Numbered from the stretch's first letter, positions 17,482 to 27,130 are shown. The stretch: DNA of 64,000 bases from Aminivibrio sp. (GCA_018057035.1 JAGPEN010000001.1:1-64000); one strand, 5' to 3'. A program made the numbers and translations. Notes: generated by a model not told the origin, from the letters alone.

Positions 17482-18477
17482 ATGAACCAGCGTGTTTTCA
17501 GCGGAATGAGACCCACAGGACAGCTCCACCTGGGGCATCTTGCGGGAGCCCTGACGAATTGGCTCAAGCTCCAGGATGGATATGAGTGTTTCTACAGCAT
17601 AGTTGACTGGCATGCCCTCATGTCGGACTATGCCGACAGCTCCAGAATAGAATCGAACTGCAGGGAGGTTCTTATCGACTGGCTTTCTTCCGGCCTGGAC
17701 CCTGAAAAGTGCGTCATCTTCGTTCAGTCCCACGTCCCCCAGCACGCGGAGCTGCACCTCGCCCTTTCCATGGTCACCCCTCTCGGCTGGCTCCAGAGAT
17801 GTCCCACGTATAAGGAACAGATCATCAACATTCAGAACAAGGACCTAAGCAATTACGCATTTCTCGGGTACCCCGTCCTCATGGCCGCGGACATTCTTCT
17901 GTACAAGGCGGGAATCGTGCCCGTGGGGGAGGACCAGAGCGCCCACCTGGAAATCGCAAGGGAAATGGTGCGGAGATTCAACGGCTTTTTCGGTGAAGTC
18001 CTGGTCGAACCCCAGATCATGCTGACCCCCACACCGAAAGTGCCCGGGACTGACGGAAAGAAGATGAGCAAATCCTACGGAAACTCGATCAACCTTGCCG
18101 ACAGCCCGGAAGATGTATGGAACAAGCTGCGGACCATGGTGACCGACCCGGCCCGGGAAAAGCGCACCGACCCCGGCGATCCGGATAAATGCCCCGTCTG
18201 GGATATCCACAAGGTCTTCAACAACAGCGAGAGCGAAAAAGCCGAGATTGCGGAGGGCTGCAAAACCGCAGGTATCGGCTGTGTGGACTGCAAGAAGAAA
18301 CTGAAGGTTCATGTGGAGCGGGTCATGAACCCCATACGGGAGAAAAGGGCGTATTATGAAAAGAATCCCGACCTTCTCGGCGACATCCTCAGGGAGGGAG
18401 CAGTAAAGGCCGGGGCTGTGGCCCGGAAAACCATGGAGGAGGTTGTGAACTCCATAGGATTCGTCCGGAGAGGGTAG
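17482..18477 (+). CDS. trpS: tryptophanyl-tRNA synthetase
   Basis: TrpS charges tRNA(Trp). The 331-residue class I synthetase has the HIGH-type motif PTGQLHLGHLAG (residues about 11-22) and the KMSKS motif GKKMSKSYGN near residue 195. Length is normal. GAGGTGG lies upstream of the ATG. It appears to open a long series of plus-strand genes, with scpA starting ten bases after its stop. The 95 bases upstream hold no T-box-like leader that I can see, so a simple promoter is assumed. Confidence 0.97.
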   Translation: MNQRVFSGMRPTGQLHLGHLAGALTNWLKLQDGYECFYSIVDWHALMSDYADSSRIESNCREVLIDWLSSGLDPEKCVIFVQSHVPQHAELHLALSMVTPLGWLQRCPTYKEQIINIQNKDLSNYAFLGYPVLMAADILLYKAGIVPVGEDQSAHLEIAREMVRRFNGFFGEVLVEPQIMLTPTPKVPGTDGKKMSKSYGNSINLADSPEDVWNKLRTMVTDPAREKRTDPGDPDKCPVWDIHKVFNNSESEKAEIAEGCKTAGIGCVDCKKKLKVHVERVMNPIREKRAYYEKNPDLLGDILREGAVKAGAVARKTMEEVVNSIGFVRRG

Positions 18478-18486
18478 GTCGATGAG

Positions 18487-19263
18487 GTGGTTCAAAACCA
18501 CGACCTGAGCGGTTTTCAGGCGGAGGTAAGCGGTTTTTCCGGCCCGTTCGATCTCCTGTGCTACTTGGTGGAAAACAGGCAGCTCGATGTGGCAGGGATT
18601 TCCGTCGGCCAGGCCGTCAGGATCTACGGGGCGTACCTGGCCAACACGAGGCGGGTCTCCGTCGCCGTGGTCTCCGAGTTTTTGACCTTGGCTGCTTCTC
18701 TGGTGCTGAACAAGATCAGGTCCCTTCTCCCGGGAAAGACCGGAGAGCAGGAACATGATTTCTCCTGCGCGGAGGAATCTCCGGGAGAGTTCGATGTGGA
18801 GGAAAAGCTTTCCCGGTACAGGCCCTACAGGAAGGCTGCCCTGTTTCTGTGGAATAAAAAAGAAAAGCAGGACCTGTTTTTTTCCCGACCTGCCTCCGGT
18901 GATGAAGGGCAAACCTGGGACCTTGGCGACCTCTATGGCCTGTGCACCCTCTGGTGGGACATCCTAGAGGAAAAAAGGGCTTCCGGTTCTTCGGGAAAGC
19001 CCTCCCGGATGGGCAGGGAAGATGACTGGGAAGGGATGCCCGTTCCTCTTCCGGACGAGGAACAGATCGATCTCAAAATTTCGGAGATACTGGGAATTCT
19101 CAAAAAATCCCCTGCGGTCCCCTTTTCGAAGCTTCTCGGAAACAGCAGGAGCGTGAGTGTTTTTGTCGTGACGCTTCTTTCCCTTCTCGAAATGAGCAGA
19201 ATGGGGAGGATCCGCATCGTACAGGAGGAGCTGTTCAGGGATGTGCTCATATACAGCATCTGA
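18487..19263 (+). CDS. scpA: segregation and condensation protein A
   Basis: ScpA is the kleisin that bridges SMC heads in the bacterial condensin. The 258-residue protein begins with FSGPFDLLCYLVENRQLDVAGISVG-like residues (about 15-40) and ends in the winged-helix region SVFVVTLLSLLEMSRMGRIRI, both diagnostic. The start is a GTG at 18487; the nearby ATG at 18482 is in another frame and stops at once. A central hydrophilic linker is present as usual. It overlaps scpB by 23 bases. The partner smc is not in the window. Confidence 0.93.
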   Translation: MVQNHDLSGFQAEVSGFSGPFDLLCYLVENRQLDVAGISVGQAVRIYGAYLANTRRVSVAVVSEFLTLAASLVLNKIRSLLPGKTGEQEHDFSCAEESPGEFDVEEKLSRYRPYRKAALFLWNKKEKQDLFFSRPASGDEGQTWDLGDLYGLCTLWWDILEEKRASGSSGKPSRMGREDDWEGMPVPLPDEEQIDLKISEILGILKKSPAVPFSKLLGNSRSVSVFVVTLLSLLEMSRMGRIRIVQEELFRDVLIYSI

Positions 19264-19876
19264 AGGCATTTCCGACACAGGCCGGAAGATCCAGGCGATC
19301 CTCTTCGTCGCCGGCTCTTCCGTCCCGTCTGCAGAGCTCGCTGAAGTCCTGTCGCTGCCTCTTTCTGTCACATCCAGAGAAATAAACCGCCTTGAAGAAT
19401 TCCTCAGGCGGACCGGATCGGGCGTTCTCCTCCAGGAGTCGGCGGGAGGATGGCGGATGATGACGGCAGATGACGCGGCCGATGCGGTCTCCCTGTTTCG
19501 CGATACAGCCCAGACGCAGAAAATCCGCCTGAGCAGGGCGGCGGTCGAAAGCCTGGCAGTGATTGCCTACAATCAGCCGGTGACCAGGAGTGAAGTGGAA
19601 GACATCCGCGGTGTTAGATGCGAACGGGTGATAGAAACCCTCCTTTCCCACGGGATGATCAGGATCGCCGGAAGGAAAAAAGGCACCGGCTCGCCTCTGC
19701 TCTACCGGACCACGGACCTCTTCCTGGAGACGTTCGGGCTGACCTCCATTTCGGAACTTCCCACCCTCGAGGAGCTTCAGGAACTTGCACCTCCGCCCGA
19801 AGAAAAAATCCGGATGGAAACGGCAGGTCATGGGGAAGGATCCGATGCAGGCGGAGAGGGGGACAACCCGCGGTGA
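19241..19876 (+). CDS. scpB: segregation and condensation protein B
   Basis: ScpB forms winged-helix dimers that bind ScpA in the SMC complex. The 211-residue protein has RKIQAILFVAGSSVPSAELAEVL at the N-terminus, then LSRAAVESLAVIAYNQPVTRSEVEDIRGV and RKKGTGSPLLYRTTDLFLETFGL, which are the family hallmarks. The ATG at 19241 has AGGAGGAG ten bases upstream within scpA. A Glu-rich tail of about 40 residues follows the core. rluB starts within its stop codon. Confidence 0.95.
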   Translation: MCSYTASEGISDTGRKIQAILFVAGSSVPSAELAEVLSLPLSVTSREINRLEEFLRRTGSGVLLQESAGGWRMMTADDAADAVSLFRDTAQTQKIRLSRAAVESLAVIAYNQPVTRSEVEDIRGVRCERVIETLLSHGMIRIAGRKKGTGSPLLYRTTDLFLETFGLTSISELPTLEELQELAPPPEEKIRMETAGHGEGSDAGGEGDNPR

Positions 19877-20601
19877 ATGAAGGGATCAGGCTGAACCGCT
19901 ACCTTGCCATGTGCGGGCTGGGAGCGAGAAGAAAAGTGGAGGAAATAATCGCTTCCGGTCGTGTGAAGGTGGACGGGAAAGTGGTTCTCATGCCGGCCTA
20001 CCGCGTGGACGAAGAGAATGAAGTTTCCGTCGACGGCAGCCCAGTTCAGCCTGAAAGCAAGGTGTACGTCGTCATGAACAAGCCTGCCGGCTGGGTCTGT
20101 TCCGTCAGCGACCCCTTCGACCCCGTCATCACCGACCTCCTTCCGGAGAAGTTCCGTTCCGTCCGCCTGTTTCCGGTGGGACGGCTCGACAGGGAAACGG
20201 AAGGTCTTCTTATCCTTACCAATGACGGTGCCTTCGCCCAGGAGGTGCTTCACCCCTCCCGGAATATACTCCGGGAATACCACGCCCTCCTCGACAGGGA
20301 AATCAACGGAAAAGCTGTTAAAAATTGGCTTTCCGGCATCGAACTCGACGGACGCCTGCTGAAGCCGTCGAGCGTTCGCATCCTTGACCGGGAACCGTCG
20401 GGACGGTGGGTCTCCGTTGTGATTGCGGAGGGGGTCAAGCGGGAGGTGCGCCGGATGGCCCAAAGCCTCGGCTTTGAGGTTGAAGTGCTAGTTCGGAAAA
20501 GAATTGGTAAAATGGAGCTGAAGGAACTCCCTGCAGGAAAGTTCGTCGAAATGTCCCGGGGAGAACTCTGGAATGCGATCCGGTCGAGAGGCAGCGTTTA
20601 G
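19873..20601 (+). CDS. rluB: pseudouridine synthase of the RsuA/RluB family
   Basis: The 242-residue protein has an N-terminal S4 RNA-binding domain (IRLNRYLAMCGLGARRKVEE) and the catalytic segment FPVGRLDRETEGLLILTNDG with the essential Asp near residue 103. The scpA-scpB-rluB order is common in Firmicutes and supports RluB, which acts on 23S rRNA at position 2605 by homology; RsuA (16S) is the alternative. The start is the GTG at 19873, overlapping the scpB stop, with GGAGAGGGGG ten bases before it. Confidence 0.93.
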   Translation: MNEGIRLNRYLAMCGLGARRKVEEIIASGRVKVDGKVVLMPAYRVDEENEVSVDGSPVQPESKVYVVMNKPAGWVCSVSDPFDPVITDLLPEKFRSVRLFPVGRLDRETEGLLILTNDGAFAQEVLHPSRNILREYHALLDREINGKAVKNWLSGIELDGRLLKPSSVRILDREPSGRWVSVVIAEGVKREVRRMAQSLGFEVEVLVRKRIGKMELKELPAGKFVEMSRGELWNAIRSRGSV

Positions 20602-20622
20602 GTCATTCAAGGAGGGCGGAAG

Positions 20623-21513
20623 ATGGACGGTATTGACGAGCGCTCACGGGAACTCATTAAAACACGCATCCTCAACAAAATAAAGGAAATCAAGTCTTTT
20701 CCGCAGTTCGTCGTAGAAACGATGCGCAAACTGAATGACCCGGACAGCAGCGCCCAGGATGTGGCTGCCAGCCTTTCCCGGGATGAAGGGCTCGTTATCC
20801 GGACCCTCAAGCTGGCCAATTCCGCAGCCTATGGAATTTCCAGGGAGATTTCCAGCGTCGCTGAGGCCATCGCTCTCCTGGGGTACAAGAACATCAGCAA
20901 CATCGTTCTCTCGGCCTCCGTTTACTCCGTCATGGACAAATCCCTCACGGGATATGCCCTTGACAGGGGAGCCCTCTGGCGCCATTCCCTCACCGCTGCC
21001 TACGCTGCCCGCTACATTTCCCAGAAGACCAGGAAAGGCCTTCCCGAAGAAGCGTATGTCGGAGGCCTCCTTCACGATATCGGAAAAGTGGTCCTGAACG
21101 ATTACGTCCGTTTCGGATACGGCATCATCGTCAAACTTGTGGAGGAACAGCAGATTCCCTTCCTTGACGCGGAAGTCCAGGTCCTCGGTTTCGACCACGC
21201 CGCCGTGGGAACCCTGCTGGTGGAAAAATGGGGACTCCCCGACCCCTTCAGGTTCGCGGTGGCTCATCACCACACTCCCAACGCCCTTCAGGAACCGAAA
21301 TACCAACCCCTGGTCGACGTGGTCCATGTCGCCAATTCCCTTTGCCTCATGCTCGGCGTCGGACTGGGCGCTGACGGTCTCCAGAGCTACCTCTATCCCG
21401 AATCCCTTGAAAGGCTCGGCATCACGGATTACGAAATTCTCATGTCCGAACTGGTGGATTTCGTCGCCCAGGCAGAGGCGGAACTGTCGGAAATGGAGGA
21501 AGCTTTCCAATGA
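20623..21513 (+). CDS. HDOD domain protein
   Basis: The 296-residue protein is an HDOD-domain protein, a family related to HD phosphohydrolases and often linked to signalling or c-di-GMP networks. The N-terminal part SFPQFVVETMRKLNDPDSSAQDVAASLSRD and KLANSAAYG are typical. It keeps an HD motif, GGLLHDIGK (about residue 146), and a second HHH cluster, AVAHHHTPNA, so residual hydrolase activity is possible. AAGGAGG precedes the ATG. It overlaps cmk by four bases, so it is tied to a housekeeping run; its substrate or partner is unknown. Confidence 0.9.
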   Translation: MDGIDERSRELIKTRILNKIKEIKSFPQFVVETMRKLNDPDSSAQDVAASLSRDEGLVIRTLKLANSAAYGISREISSVAEAIALLGYKNISNIVLSASVYSVMDKSLTGYALDRGALWRHSLTAAYAARYISQKTRKGLPEEAYVGGLLHDIGKVVLNDYVRFGYGIIVKLVEEQQIPFLDAEVQVLGFDHAAVGTLLVEKWGLPDPFRFAVAHHHTPNALQEPKYQPLVDVVHVANSLCLMLGVGLGADGLQSYLYPESLERLGITDYEILMSELVDFVAQAEAELSEMEEAFQ

Positions 21514-22202
21514 CGGCCCAACCGCTCATTGTGGCCATCGACGGTCCGGCCGGAGCCGGGAAAAGCACCATTGCGAAACTGGTCGCCGGATCCCTGGGGG
21601 TTCCCTACCTTGACACCGGGGCATTGTACAGGGCTCTTGCCCTCTTTCTCGACGGCAGGGGCATTCCGCCCGTGGAAGATGATGCGTTGTTTTCCGCCCT
21701 TCAGGAGGTCTCCCTGGAAATAACCGAAAAAGAAATCCTGCTCGAGGGGAAAAATGTCGGGGACGAGATCCGCACGCCCCGCATCGATGCCGTCGTTTCC
21801 GCCTACGCATCGCTGCCCATGGTCCGGAACAGGCTCCTTGACCTCCAGCGGGAACAGGGAAAAAGAAAGGGGCTTGTAGCTGACGGCCGCGACATGGCAA
21901 CTGTCGTATTCCCCGACGCCAGGGTCAAGATATTTCTTACCGCCTCTGACGAGGAAAGGGCTCGGCGCCGTTTTCTCGAACTCAGGGAACGGAAGGAGAA
22001 CGCCGGTTATGACGATGTGCTTGAACAGATACGGGAGAGGGACAGAGCGGACAGCAGCCGCTCCACAGCTCCGTTGAGAAAGGCCGATGACGCGGTGGAA
22101 CTGTGTACCGACGGGCTCACTATCGCTGAAGTGACCGCCAGGGTGCTCGCTCTGATAAGGGAAAACCTCAGCAAGGAGAATCACCATGACGCTGTCCAAT
22201 AA
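21510..22202 (+). CDS. cmk: cytidylate kinase
   Basis: Cmk phosphorylates CMP and dCMP. The 230-residue protein has the P-loop IDGPAGAGKSTIAK (residues about 10-23), LDTGALYRA, the DGRDMATVVFP segment and the lid region SDEERARRRFLELRER. Family length is normal. It overlaps the HDOD gene by four bases and plsC by 17 bases, implying coupled translation. Confidence 0.97.
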   Translation: MTAQPLIVAIDGPAGAGKSTIAKLVAGSLGVPYLDTGALYRALALFLDGRGIPPVEDDALFSALQEVSLEITEKEILLEGKNVGDEIRTPRIDAVVSAYASLPMVRNRLLDLQREQGKRKGLVADGRDMATVVFPDARVKIFLTASDEERARRRFLELRERKENAGYDDVLEQIRERDRADSSRSTAPLRKADDAVELCTDGLTIAEVTARVLALIRENLSKENHHDAVQ

Positions 22203-22824
22203 ACTGTTTTATTTTTTCGTAAAATGGTTTTTTTATATCTCCCTCAAGGTGTACAACAGGATTTCCATCCGCTGGCTCTCTCCGCTTCCCCGCCGGAATT
22301 ACATCGTCATCGCAAATCACTGCAGCAACCTTGACCCCGTTGTCATGGGGGCTATTTTTCCCGGAAGACTGCGCTTCCTGGCCAAATCGGAGCTGTTTGA
22401 GCCCTTTATTTTCGGGAGCATGGTCCGTGCCCTGGGCGCCACTCCTGTGCAGAAACAGGACAGCCAGAGCGCCGGAGCCGCACTGAGGGCTTTTTTGAAG
22501 CTGCTCGATGACGGAGAAAATGTGCTGCTTTTTCCGGAGGGAGGAAGATCCCTGGACGGGAAACTCCAGCCCCTCGAAGGAGGAGCAGCCCTTATCGCCA
22601 TGAAGTCAGGGGCTCCGGTCGTTCCGGTCTTTGTCGCCGGAACGTTCGAAGCCATGCCTCCGGGCGCGAAATTTGTCAAGCCGCTCCATCTTTCGGTGGT
22701 TGTCGGCGAGACCATCGATACAACAGATTTTACAAGCCGTGGCAGGGAGGGGAGAGATCTGCTGCTCAAAAAGCTTGAAGAAGAGCTGATTTCCCTTGAA
22801 CCAAAGGCCCGTGCCCTTCTTTGA
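22186..22824 (+). CDS. plsC: 1-acyl-sn-glycerol-3-phosphate acyltransferase
   Basis: PlsC acylates lysophosphatidic acid to phosphatidic acid at the membrane. The 212-residue protein has a hydrophobic N-terminal segment (about 3-20), the catalytic NHCSNLDP box (NHx4D, near residue 44), and FPEGGRSLDGKLQPLEGG as the second substrate-binding block. AAGGAG precedes the ATG inside the end of cmk. The cmk-plsC order is conserved in Clostridia. Its acyl-ACP supply and PlsX (41833) lie in the fab cluster. Confidence 0.93.
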   Translation: MTLSNKLFYFFVKWFFYISLKVYNRISIRWLSPLPRRNYIVIANHCSNLDPVVMGAIFPGRLRFLAKSELFEPFIFGSMVRALGATPVQKQDSQSAGAALRAFLKLLDDGENVLLFPEGGRSLDGKLQPLEGGAALIAMKSGAPVVPVFVAGTFEAMPPGAKFVKPLHLSVVVGETIDTTDFTSRGREGRDLLLKKLEEELISLEPKARALL

Positions 22825-22829
22825 CGGCC

Positions 22830-23954
22830 ATGCAGGAACGGAAGGCGGTGATCGCGGGACTGGAGCTCCCGGATCAGCCCTTTTCTCCTTCGGTCCTTCT
22901 GGAGGAGCTGGAACTTCTCCTCAGGAACCTCGGCATAGCATCCGCCGGTTCGGTCATCCAGCGGCGAAGCAGGCCCGACCCGGCATTCCTTCTCGGGAAA
23001 GGCAAGGCGGAAGAACTGGCTCTCTTCTGCAAAAGCCTGGGCGCCACGCTTCTCGTATGCAATGAAGCACTGACCCCGGGACAGAAGAACAACCTCCAGA
23101 GGATCACCGGGGTGGAGGTTTGGGACCGGCCCTTTGTCATAATGAAAATCTTCGAGCTCCGGGCGAGTTCTTCCGAAGCGAAGATGCAGGTGGAAATGGC
23201 GCTCTGCAAATACGAAATTCCTCACCTGAAGGGACTCGGGGCCCAGATGTCCCGCCTCGGGGGCGGAATTGGAACCAGAGGTCCCGGAGAAACGGAATTC
23301 GAGCGGCACAGGAGAAAGCTTGAACGCCGCGTCCGGGACATCGGCAAAAAACTCGGTGTGCTCAAAAGGAAAAGGACGCTGCAGCGCGACCGGAGGAAGA
23401 AAATGAATCTTCCCGTTGTTTCGCTGGCAGGATATACAAACAGCGGAAAATCCTCCCTCCTCCGGGCCCTGAGCGGCGACGAGTCCCTTGTGGCGGAGAA
23501 CAGGCTTTTTTCAACCCTGGATACCTTCATGAGAAAAGTGAGACTTCCATCGGGAAGGGAGATTCTGCTTTCGGATACGGTGGGCTTCATCAGGGACCTT
23601 CCTCCCGGCCTCGTGGCGGCTTTCAGGACAACACTGGAAGAAATCGTGTCGTCCGCTTTTCTCGTTTTTCTCCTGGATGTAGCTGCGCCGGATTACCAGG
23701 AGGTCAGAGAAGTGGTCGAGAAAACGGTTCAGGAGATCGGCGGAGGGGATATTCCCCGTTTATTTGCCCTGAACAAATGCGATCTTCTTTCCCCGGAGAA
23801 AAGACGGGCTGTGGAGGAGAAGTTCCGGGAGGCAGGGGAAGCGGCTGTTTCGATCAGCGCCCTTTCCGGAGCCGGGTTGCCTGAGCTGCTTGCGGCCCTT
23901 GACTCCTTTCTTGAAAAAACAGAGACGATTTCCAGAGAAGGGAATGGAGACTGA
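22830..23954 (+). CDS. hflX: GTPase HflX
   Basis: HflX is a ribosome-associated GTPase that splits stalled ribosomes in stress. The 374-residue product has the N-terminal HflX domain (PDPAFLLGKGKAEEL; CNEALTPGQKNNLQ), the MSRLGGGIGTRGPGETEFE linker, and the G domain with GYTNSGKSSLLRAL (G1, near residue 205), LSDTVGFIRDLP and NKCD. I use the ATG at 22830; a TTG at 22821 overlapping the plsC stop is an alternative. Neither has a strong ribosome site, which suggests translational coupling to plsC. Confidence 0.95.
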   Translation: MQERKAVIAGLELPDQPFSPSVLLEELELLLRNLGIASAGSVIQRRSRPDPAFLLGKGKAEELALFCKSLGATLLVCNEALTPGQKNNLQRITGVEVWDRPFVIMKIFELRASSSEAKMQVEMALCKYEIPHLKGLGAQMSRLGGGIGTRGPGETEFERHRRKLERRVRDIGKKLGVLKRKRTLQRDRRKKMNLPVVSLAGYTNSGKSSLLRALSGDESLVAENRLFSTLDTFMRKVRLPSGREILLSDTVGFIRDLPPGLVAAFRTTLEEIVSSAFLVFLLDVAAPDYQEVREVVEKTVQEIGGGDIPRLFALNKCDLLSPEKRRAVEEKFREAGEAAVSISALSGAGLPELLAALDSFLEKTETISREGNGD

Positions 23955-24838
23955 TGATACGCAGCATGACCGGTTTTACCCGGGAAAGCAGAAACTTCGA
24001 GTGGGGAACCCTCACTGTGGAGATTTCGTCGGTGAACCACAGGTACCAGGAGCTTTCTATCCGCCTGCCGAGGGAACTGGCTTCCTTCGAATCGGCAATC
24101 GGAGCCCTTCTCCGTTCAGGCCTGGGGAGGGGAAAGGTCAGGTTCTTCGCCGAAATCAGCTGGGCTCCGAGATACAGGGCCCTCGCCATTGACGGGGACG
24201 TCCTCAGGAATTATTATACCCAGATTCTTTCCCTCTCCGAGGAACTCGGTACCGGGCAGAGACCGGGGCTTCAATCCCTTCTCTCCCTTCCGGGGGTTCT
24301 CGACTCGCCCGCCGTTCTCTCCATGGTGGAGGGGCAAGCGGGCGGGGCCCTAGAAGAGATCGTGGGGGCCGGAATACAGAACCTGGCCGGAATGCGGGAA
24401 AAGGAAGGCGTTAACCTGCGGCGGGCAATCGAGGAGTATCTGGACACCTTTGAGTCCCTCATCGATTCCATTGAAAAATATTGGAACGGGAAAAAAGGAG
24501 AGCTTTTTGACGAACTCCGGAAACGGGTTACACTCCTCCTTGAAGGAGTGACGACAGAGGCGGACCAGGGACGGGTAGCCCAGGAACTCGCCCTCATGGG
24601 GGACAAATGGGATATATCCGAGGAGTTCGTCCGTTCCAGGAGTCATTGCAGGCAATTCCGCGCCATTCTGAAAGGACCTTCTTCCGAGGGAAGAAAACTC
24701 GATTTCCTGATTCAGGAAATGAACCGGGAGGTCAATACCATGGGCTCAAAAATTACGGACGCCGAGCTGCGCTGGATGGTAGTGGAGGCAAAGACTCTCC
24801 TGGAAAAAATCCGGGAACAGGTTCAGAACGTGGAGTGA
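23954..24838 (+). CDS. YicC family endoribonuclease
   Basis: The 294-residue protein starts [12 protein letters not shown] and has the family segments [17 protein letters not shown] and, at the C-terminus, [21 protein letters not shown]. YicC/YloC proteins act as endoribonucleases in Escherichia coli and Bacillus by published work. The gene sits directly after hflX (one-base overlap) and before remA and gmk, the same order as the yloC-remA-gmk-rpoZ-coaBC-priA run in Bacillus. Length is normal. Confidence 0.94.
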   Translation: MIRSMTGFTRESRNFEWGTLTVEISSVNHRYQELSIRLPRELASFESAIGALLRSGLGRGKVRFFAEISWAPRYRALAIDGDVLRNYYTQILSLSEELGTGQRPGLQSLLSLPGVLDSPAVLSMVEGQAGGALEEIVGAGIQNLAGMREKEGVNLRRAIEEYLDTFESLIDSIEKYWNGKKGELFDELRKRVTLLLEGVTTEADQGRVAQELALMGDKWDISEEFVRSRSHCRQFRAILKGPSSEGRKLDFLIQEMNREVNTMGSKITDAELRWMVVEAKTLLEKIREQVQNVE

Positions 24839-24843
24839 GGAAG

Positions 24844-25113
24844 ATGACCGCAAAACTTGTTCATATCGGTTTCGGCAATATGATCGTGGGGGAGAGGATC
24901 GTGGCCATCATTCATCCGACATCAGCTCCCATCAAGCGTCTCAAGGAAGAGGCGAAGGAAGACGGGAGGCTCATCGACGCCACCCAGGGACGCAAAACGA
25001 GGGCTATTCTGATAACCGACAGCAACCACGTGGTGCTGTCAGCCATTCAGCCCGAAACTATCGTGAACAGATTCGAGGAAGATATCGAGGATGAATCGCT
25101 CGTGCAGGGGTAA
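24844..25113 (+). CDS. remA: RemA/DUF370 family regulatory protein
   Basis: The 89-residue protein contains [25 protein letters not shown] and [22 protein letters not shown], diagnostic for the RemA family (DUF370). In Bacillus RemA binds DNA and activates biofilm matrix genes; here the role is unknown because the organism is unlikely to be a spore-former. The start is the ATG at 24844 just after the yicC stop. It overlaps gmk by 23 bases. Its position between yicC and gmk is the conserved one. Confidence 0.93.
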   Translation: MTAKLVHIGFGNMIVGERIVAIIHPTSAPIKRLKEEAKEDGRLIDATQGRKTRAILITDSNHVVLSAIQPETIVNRFEEDIEDESLVQG

Positions 25114-25678
25114 GCTCTTCGTTCTTTCCGGCCCGAGTGGCGCCGGAAAGGGAACGCTGCGGAAAAAAGTTTTCGAAACGGTGCAGGACATCCGGTTTTC
25201 GATCTCATGCACCACGAGGCCTCCCCGGCAGGGGGAGAAGGACGGCGTTGACTACCGGTTTATTTCCGAAGAGGCTTTTCTTTCCCTTTTGAGGGAAGAC
25301 AAGTTTCTCGAACACGCGGAAGTGCATGGCCATTACTATGGGACCCTCAGGGATGACGTGGAGCAGGCCCTTTTAAGCGGCCTTGATATGGTGCTCGAAA
25401 TCGATGTGCAGGGAGCTTTCCAGATAAGGGAAAAAATGCCTGAGAGCATCCTTGTGTTCGTCTCTCCTCCTTCTCTGGAAGAACTGGAGCGCCGGCTCAG
25501 GGAAAGAGGAACGGAAAGCGGTGAGGATCTCAGAATCAGGCTGCAGAATGCGCGGCTTGAGATGATGAAATCCGGGGATTATGATTACGTTATCGTGAAC
25601 GATGACGCCGAACGGGCTTCAGTTGAACTGAAGTCCATAATAACCGGGTTCAGACCATTCAGGGAGGAACGGAAATGA
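25091..25678 (+). CDS. gmk: guanylate kinase
   Basis: Gmk phosphorylates GMP to GDP. The 195-residue protein has the P-loop [12 protein letters not shown] (residues about 12-23), the [22 protein letters not shown]-binding block, and [13 protein letters not shown]. Length is normal. The start lies in remA, with a short GAGG site; the stop overlaps rpoZ by four bases (ATGA). Confidence 0.97.
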   Translation: MNRSCRGKLFVLSGPSGAGKGTLRKKVFETVQDIRFSISCTTRPPRQGEKDGVDYRFISEEAFLSLLREDKFLEHAEVHGHYYGTLRDDVEQALLSGLDMVLEIDVQGAFQIREKMPESILVFVSPPSLEELERRLRERGTESGEDLRIRLQNARLEMMKSGDYDYVIVNDDAERASVELKSIITGFRPFREERK

Positions 25679-25920
25679 TTTTCTACGATATGGATTCTCT
25701 GGCTGAAAAACAGGGCATAAACAACAAGTACCTTCTCACCGCCGCCGTGGCTGCCCGTGCCCGGGCCCTCAGCGAACAAAAAGGGCGGACCCTCGACGAA
25801 GACAACGAAAAATTCATCTCAACCGCTCTTCAGGAATTTGATCTCGGCGCAGTCCGGCTTTCCCCGGAGCGGGAATCCGCCCCGGAGAACGGAGCCGAAT
25901 CCGAATCAGGCCATGTCTGA
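25675..25920 (+). CDS. rpoZ: RNA polymerase omega subunit
   Basis: The 81-residue protein follows gmk with an ATGA overlap, as omega genes do in many bacteria. NNKYLLTAAVAARARALSEQ matches the omega core (residues 16-35, with the AAVAARAR helix). The Glu-rich C-terminal tail is common. It assists assembly of RNA polymerase. The sequence is short and divergent, so context carries part of the assignment. Confidence 0.88.
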   Translation: MIFYDMDSLAEKQGINNKYLLTAAVAARARALSEQKGRTLDEDNEKFISTALQEFDLGAVRLSPERESAPENGAESESGHV

Positions 25921-27130
25921 TTGGAAACAGAAGAAAAAAGTCGTCCTGGGAATAACGGGAGGCATTTCCGCCTACAAGACCCCGGAAATCGTCCGGGCCC
26001 TGGTGAAGGCCGGATGTGAAGTTGAAATCGTGCTGACCGCCGACGGAGAGCGGTTCGTAAGCCCTATGGTTCTGTCCACCCTGGCCGGGAAACGGGTCTG
26101 GAGACAGTCGGATTTCCTTTCCGATGACACGGGGTGGAAAATACCCCATATTATGCTTGCGGACTGGGCCGAGGTGATCATAGTCGCTCCATGCACCGCG
26201 GAAACACTGTCGAACATGGCCCGGGGGGCTGGGAAAGAGCTGCTCTGTGCCATGCTGCTTGCCACCGGAGCACCCGTAGTGGTATTCCCCGCCATGAACG
26301 TGAATATGCTCAACCATCCCGCCACGGCCAGAAACATGGAGATACTGAAGGAAACCGGGGTCATCATCGCCGACCCGGAAACGGGAAGCCTTGCCTGCGG
26401 CTACGAAGGCAAGGGAAGGCTCCCCGCCGTGGAGGTCATCCTGGAGGAAATGTGGAAGGCCCTGTGTCCTTCCAAAAAGCTCGAGGGAAAAAATGTGCTC
26501 GTCACCGCAGGACCTACGTGGGAATTTCTCGACCCCGTCCGTTTCCTCAGCAATCCAAGCACGGGCAAGATGGGGTATGCCATGGCGAGAGCGGCCTGGT
26601 ACAGAGGAGCGTCAGTTACCTTTGTCCACGGCCCCGCTTCCTTTTCGAACCTCAGCGGATTTGACGTCAAATCCGTCGTATCAGCCGAGGAGATGAAGCG
26701 GACCGTCCTTGCCCTTTCAGAAGAGATGAACTTCATCGTCAAGGCAGCCGCAGTCGGTGATTTCAGGGCTGCCTCCTTCAGCGACAGAAAGATCAAGCGG
26801 GCAAATGCCGACACCGTCACGATAGACCTGGTTCAGAACACAGATATCGCTGCCTCCCTCGGAGAGCGGAAAGCGCCCGGCCAGGTCCTTGTGGGCTTCG
26901 CAGCTGAAAGCCACGATCTGCTGGCCAACGCCTCCGAAAAAATGAAGAGAAAAAATCTCGATTTTATCGTTGCCAACGACATTACCGCCTCTGACTCGGG
27001 TTTCGGGACCGACACAAACACAGTCAAGCTCCTTTCCAGGACCGGGACCGCTGAAGAATTCTCCGGTACAAAAGAGGATGTGGCGGAAAAAGTGTGGAGC
27101 AGCATCCTCGAAGAGGACTGGCTTCTGTGA
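25913..27130 (+). CDS. coaBC: bifunctional phosphopantothenoylcysteine decarboxylase / phosphopantothenate-cysteine ligase
   Basis: CoaBC carries out two consecutive steps of coenzyme A synthesis. The N-terminal flavin-dependent decarboxylase half (about 1-185) has GITGGISAYKTPEI, APCTAETLSNMA and PAMNVNMLNHPA; the ligase half has VLVTAGPTWEFLDPVRFLSN-like residues near 198-218 and IVANDIT. The start is the ATG at 25913, eight bases inside rpoZ; in-frame codons farther upstream are overlapped by rpoZ. The GTG of the next gene overlaps its stop. Confidence 0.96.
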   Translation: MSDWKQKKKVVLGITGGISAYKTPEIVRALVKAGCEVEIVLTADGERFVSPMVLSTLAGKRVWRQSDFLSDDTGWKIPHIMLADWAEVIIVAPCTAETLSNMARGAGKELLCAMLLATGAPVVVFPAMNVNMLNHPATARNMEILKETGVIIADPETGSLACGYEGKGRLPAVEVILEEMWKALCPSKKLEGKNVLVTAGPTWEFLDPVRFLSNPSTGKMGYAMARAAWYRGASVTFVHGPASFSNLSGFDVKSVVSAEEMKRTVLALSEEMNFIVKAAAVGDFRAASFSDRKIKRANADTVTIDLVQNTDIAASLGERKAPGQVLVGFAAESHDLLANASEKMKRKNLDFIVANDITASDSGFGTDTNTVKLLSRTGTAEEFSGTKEDVAEKVWSSILEEDWLL

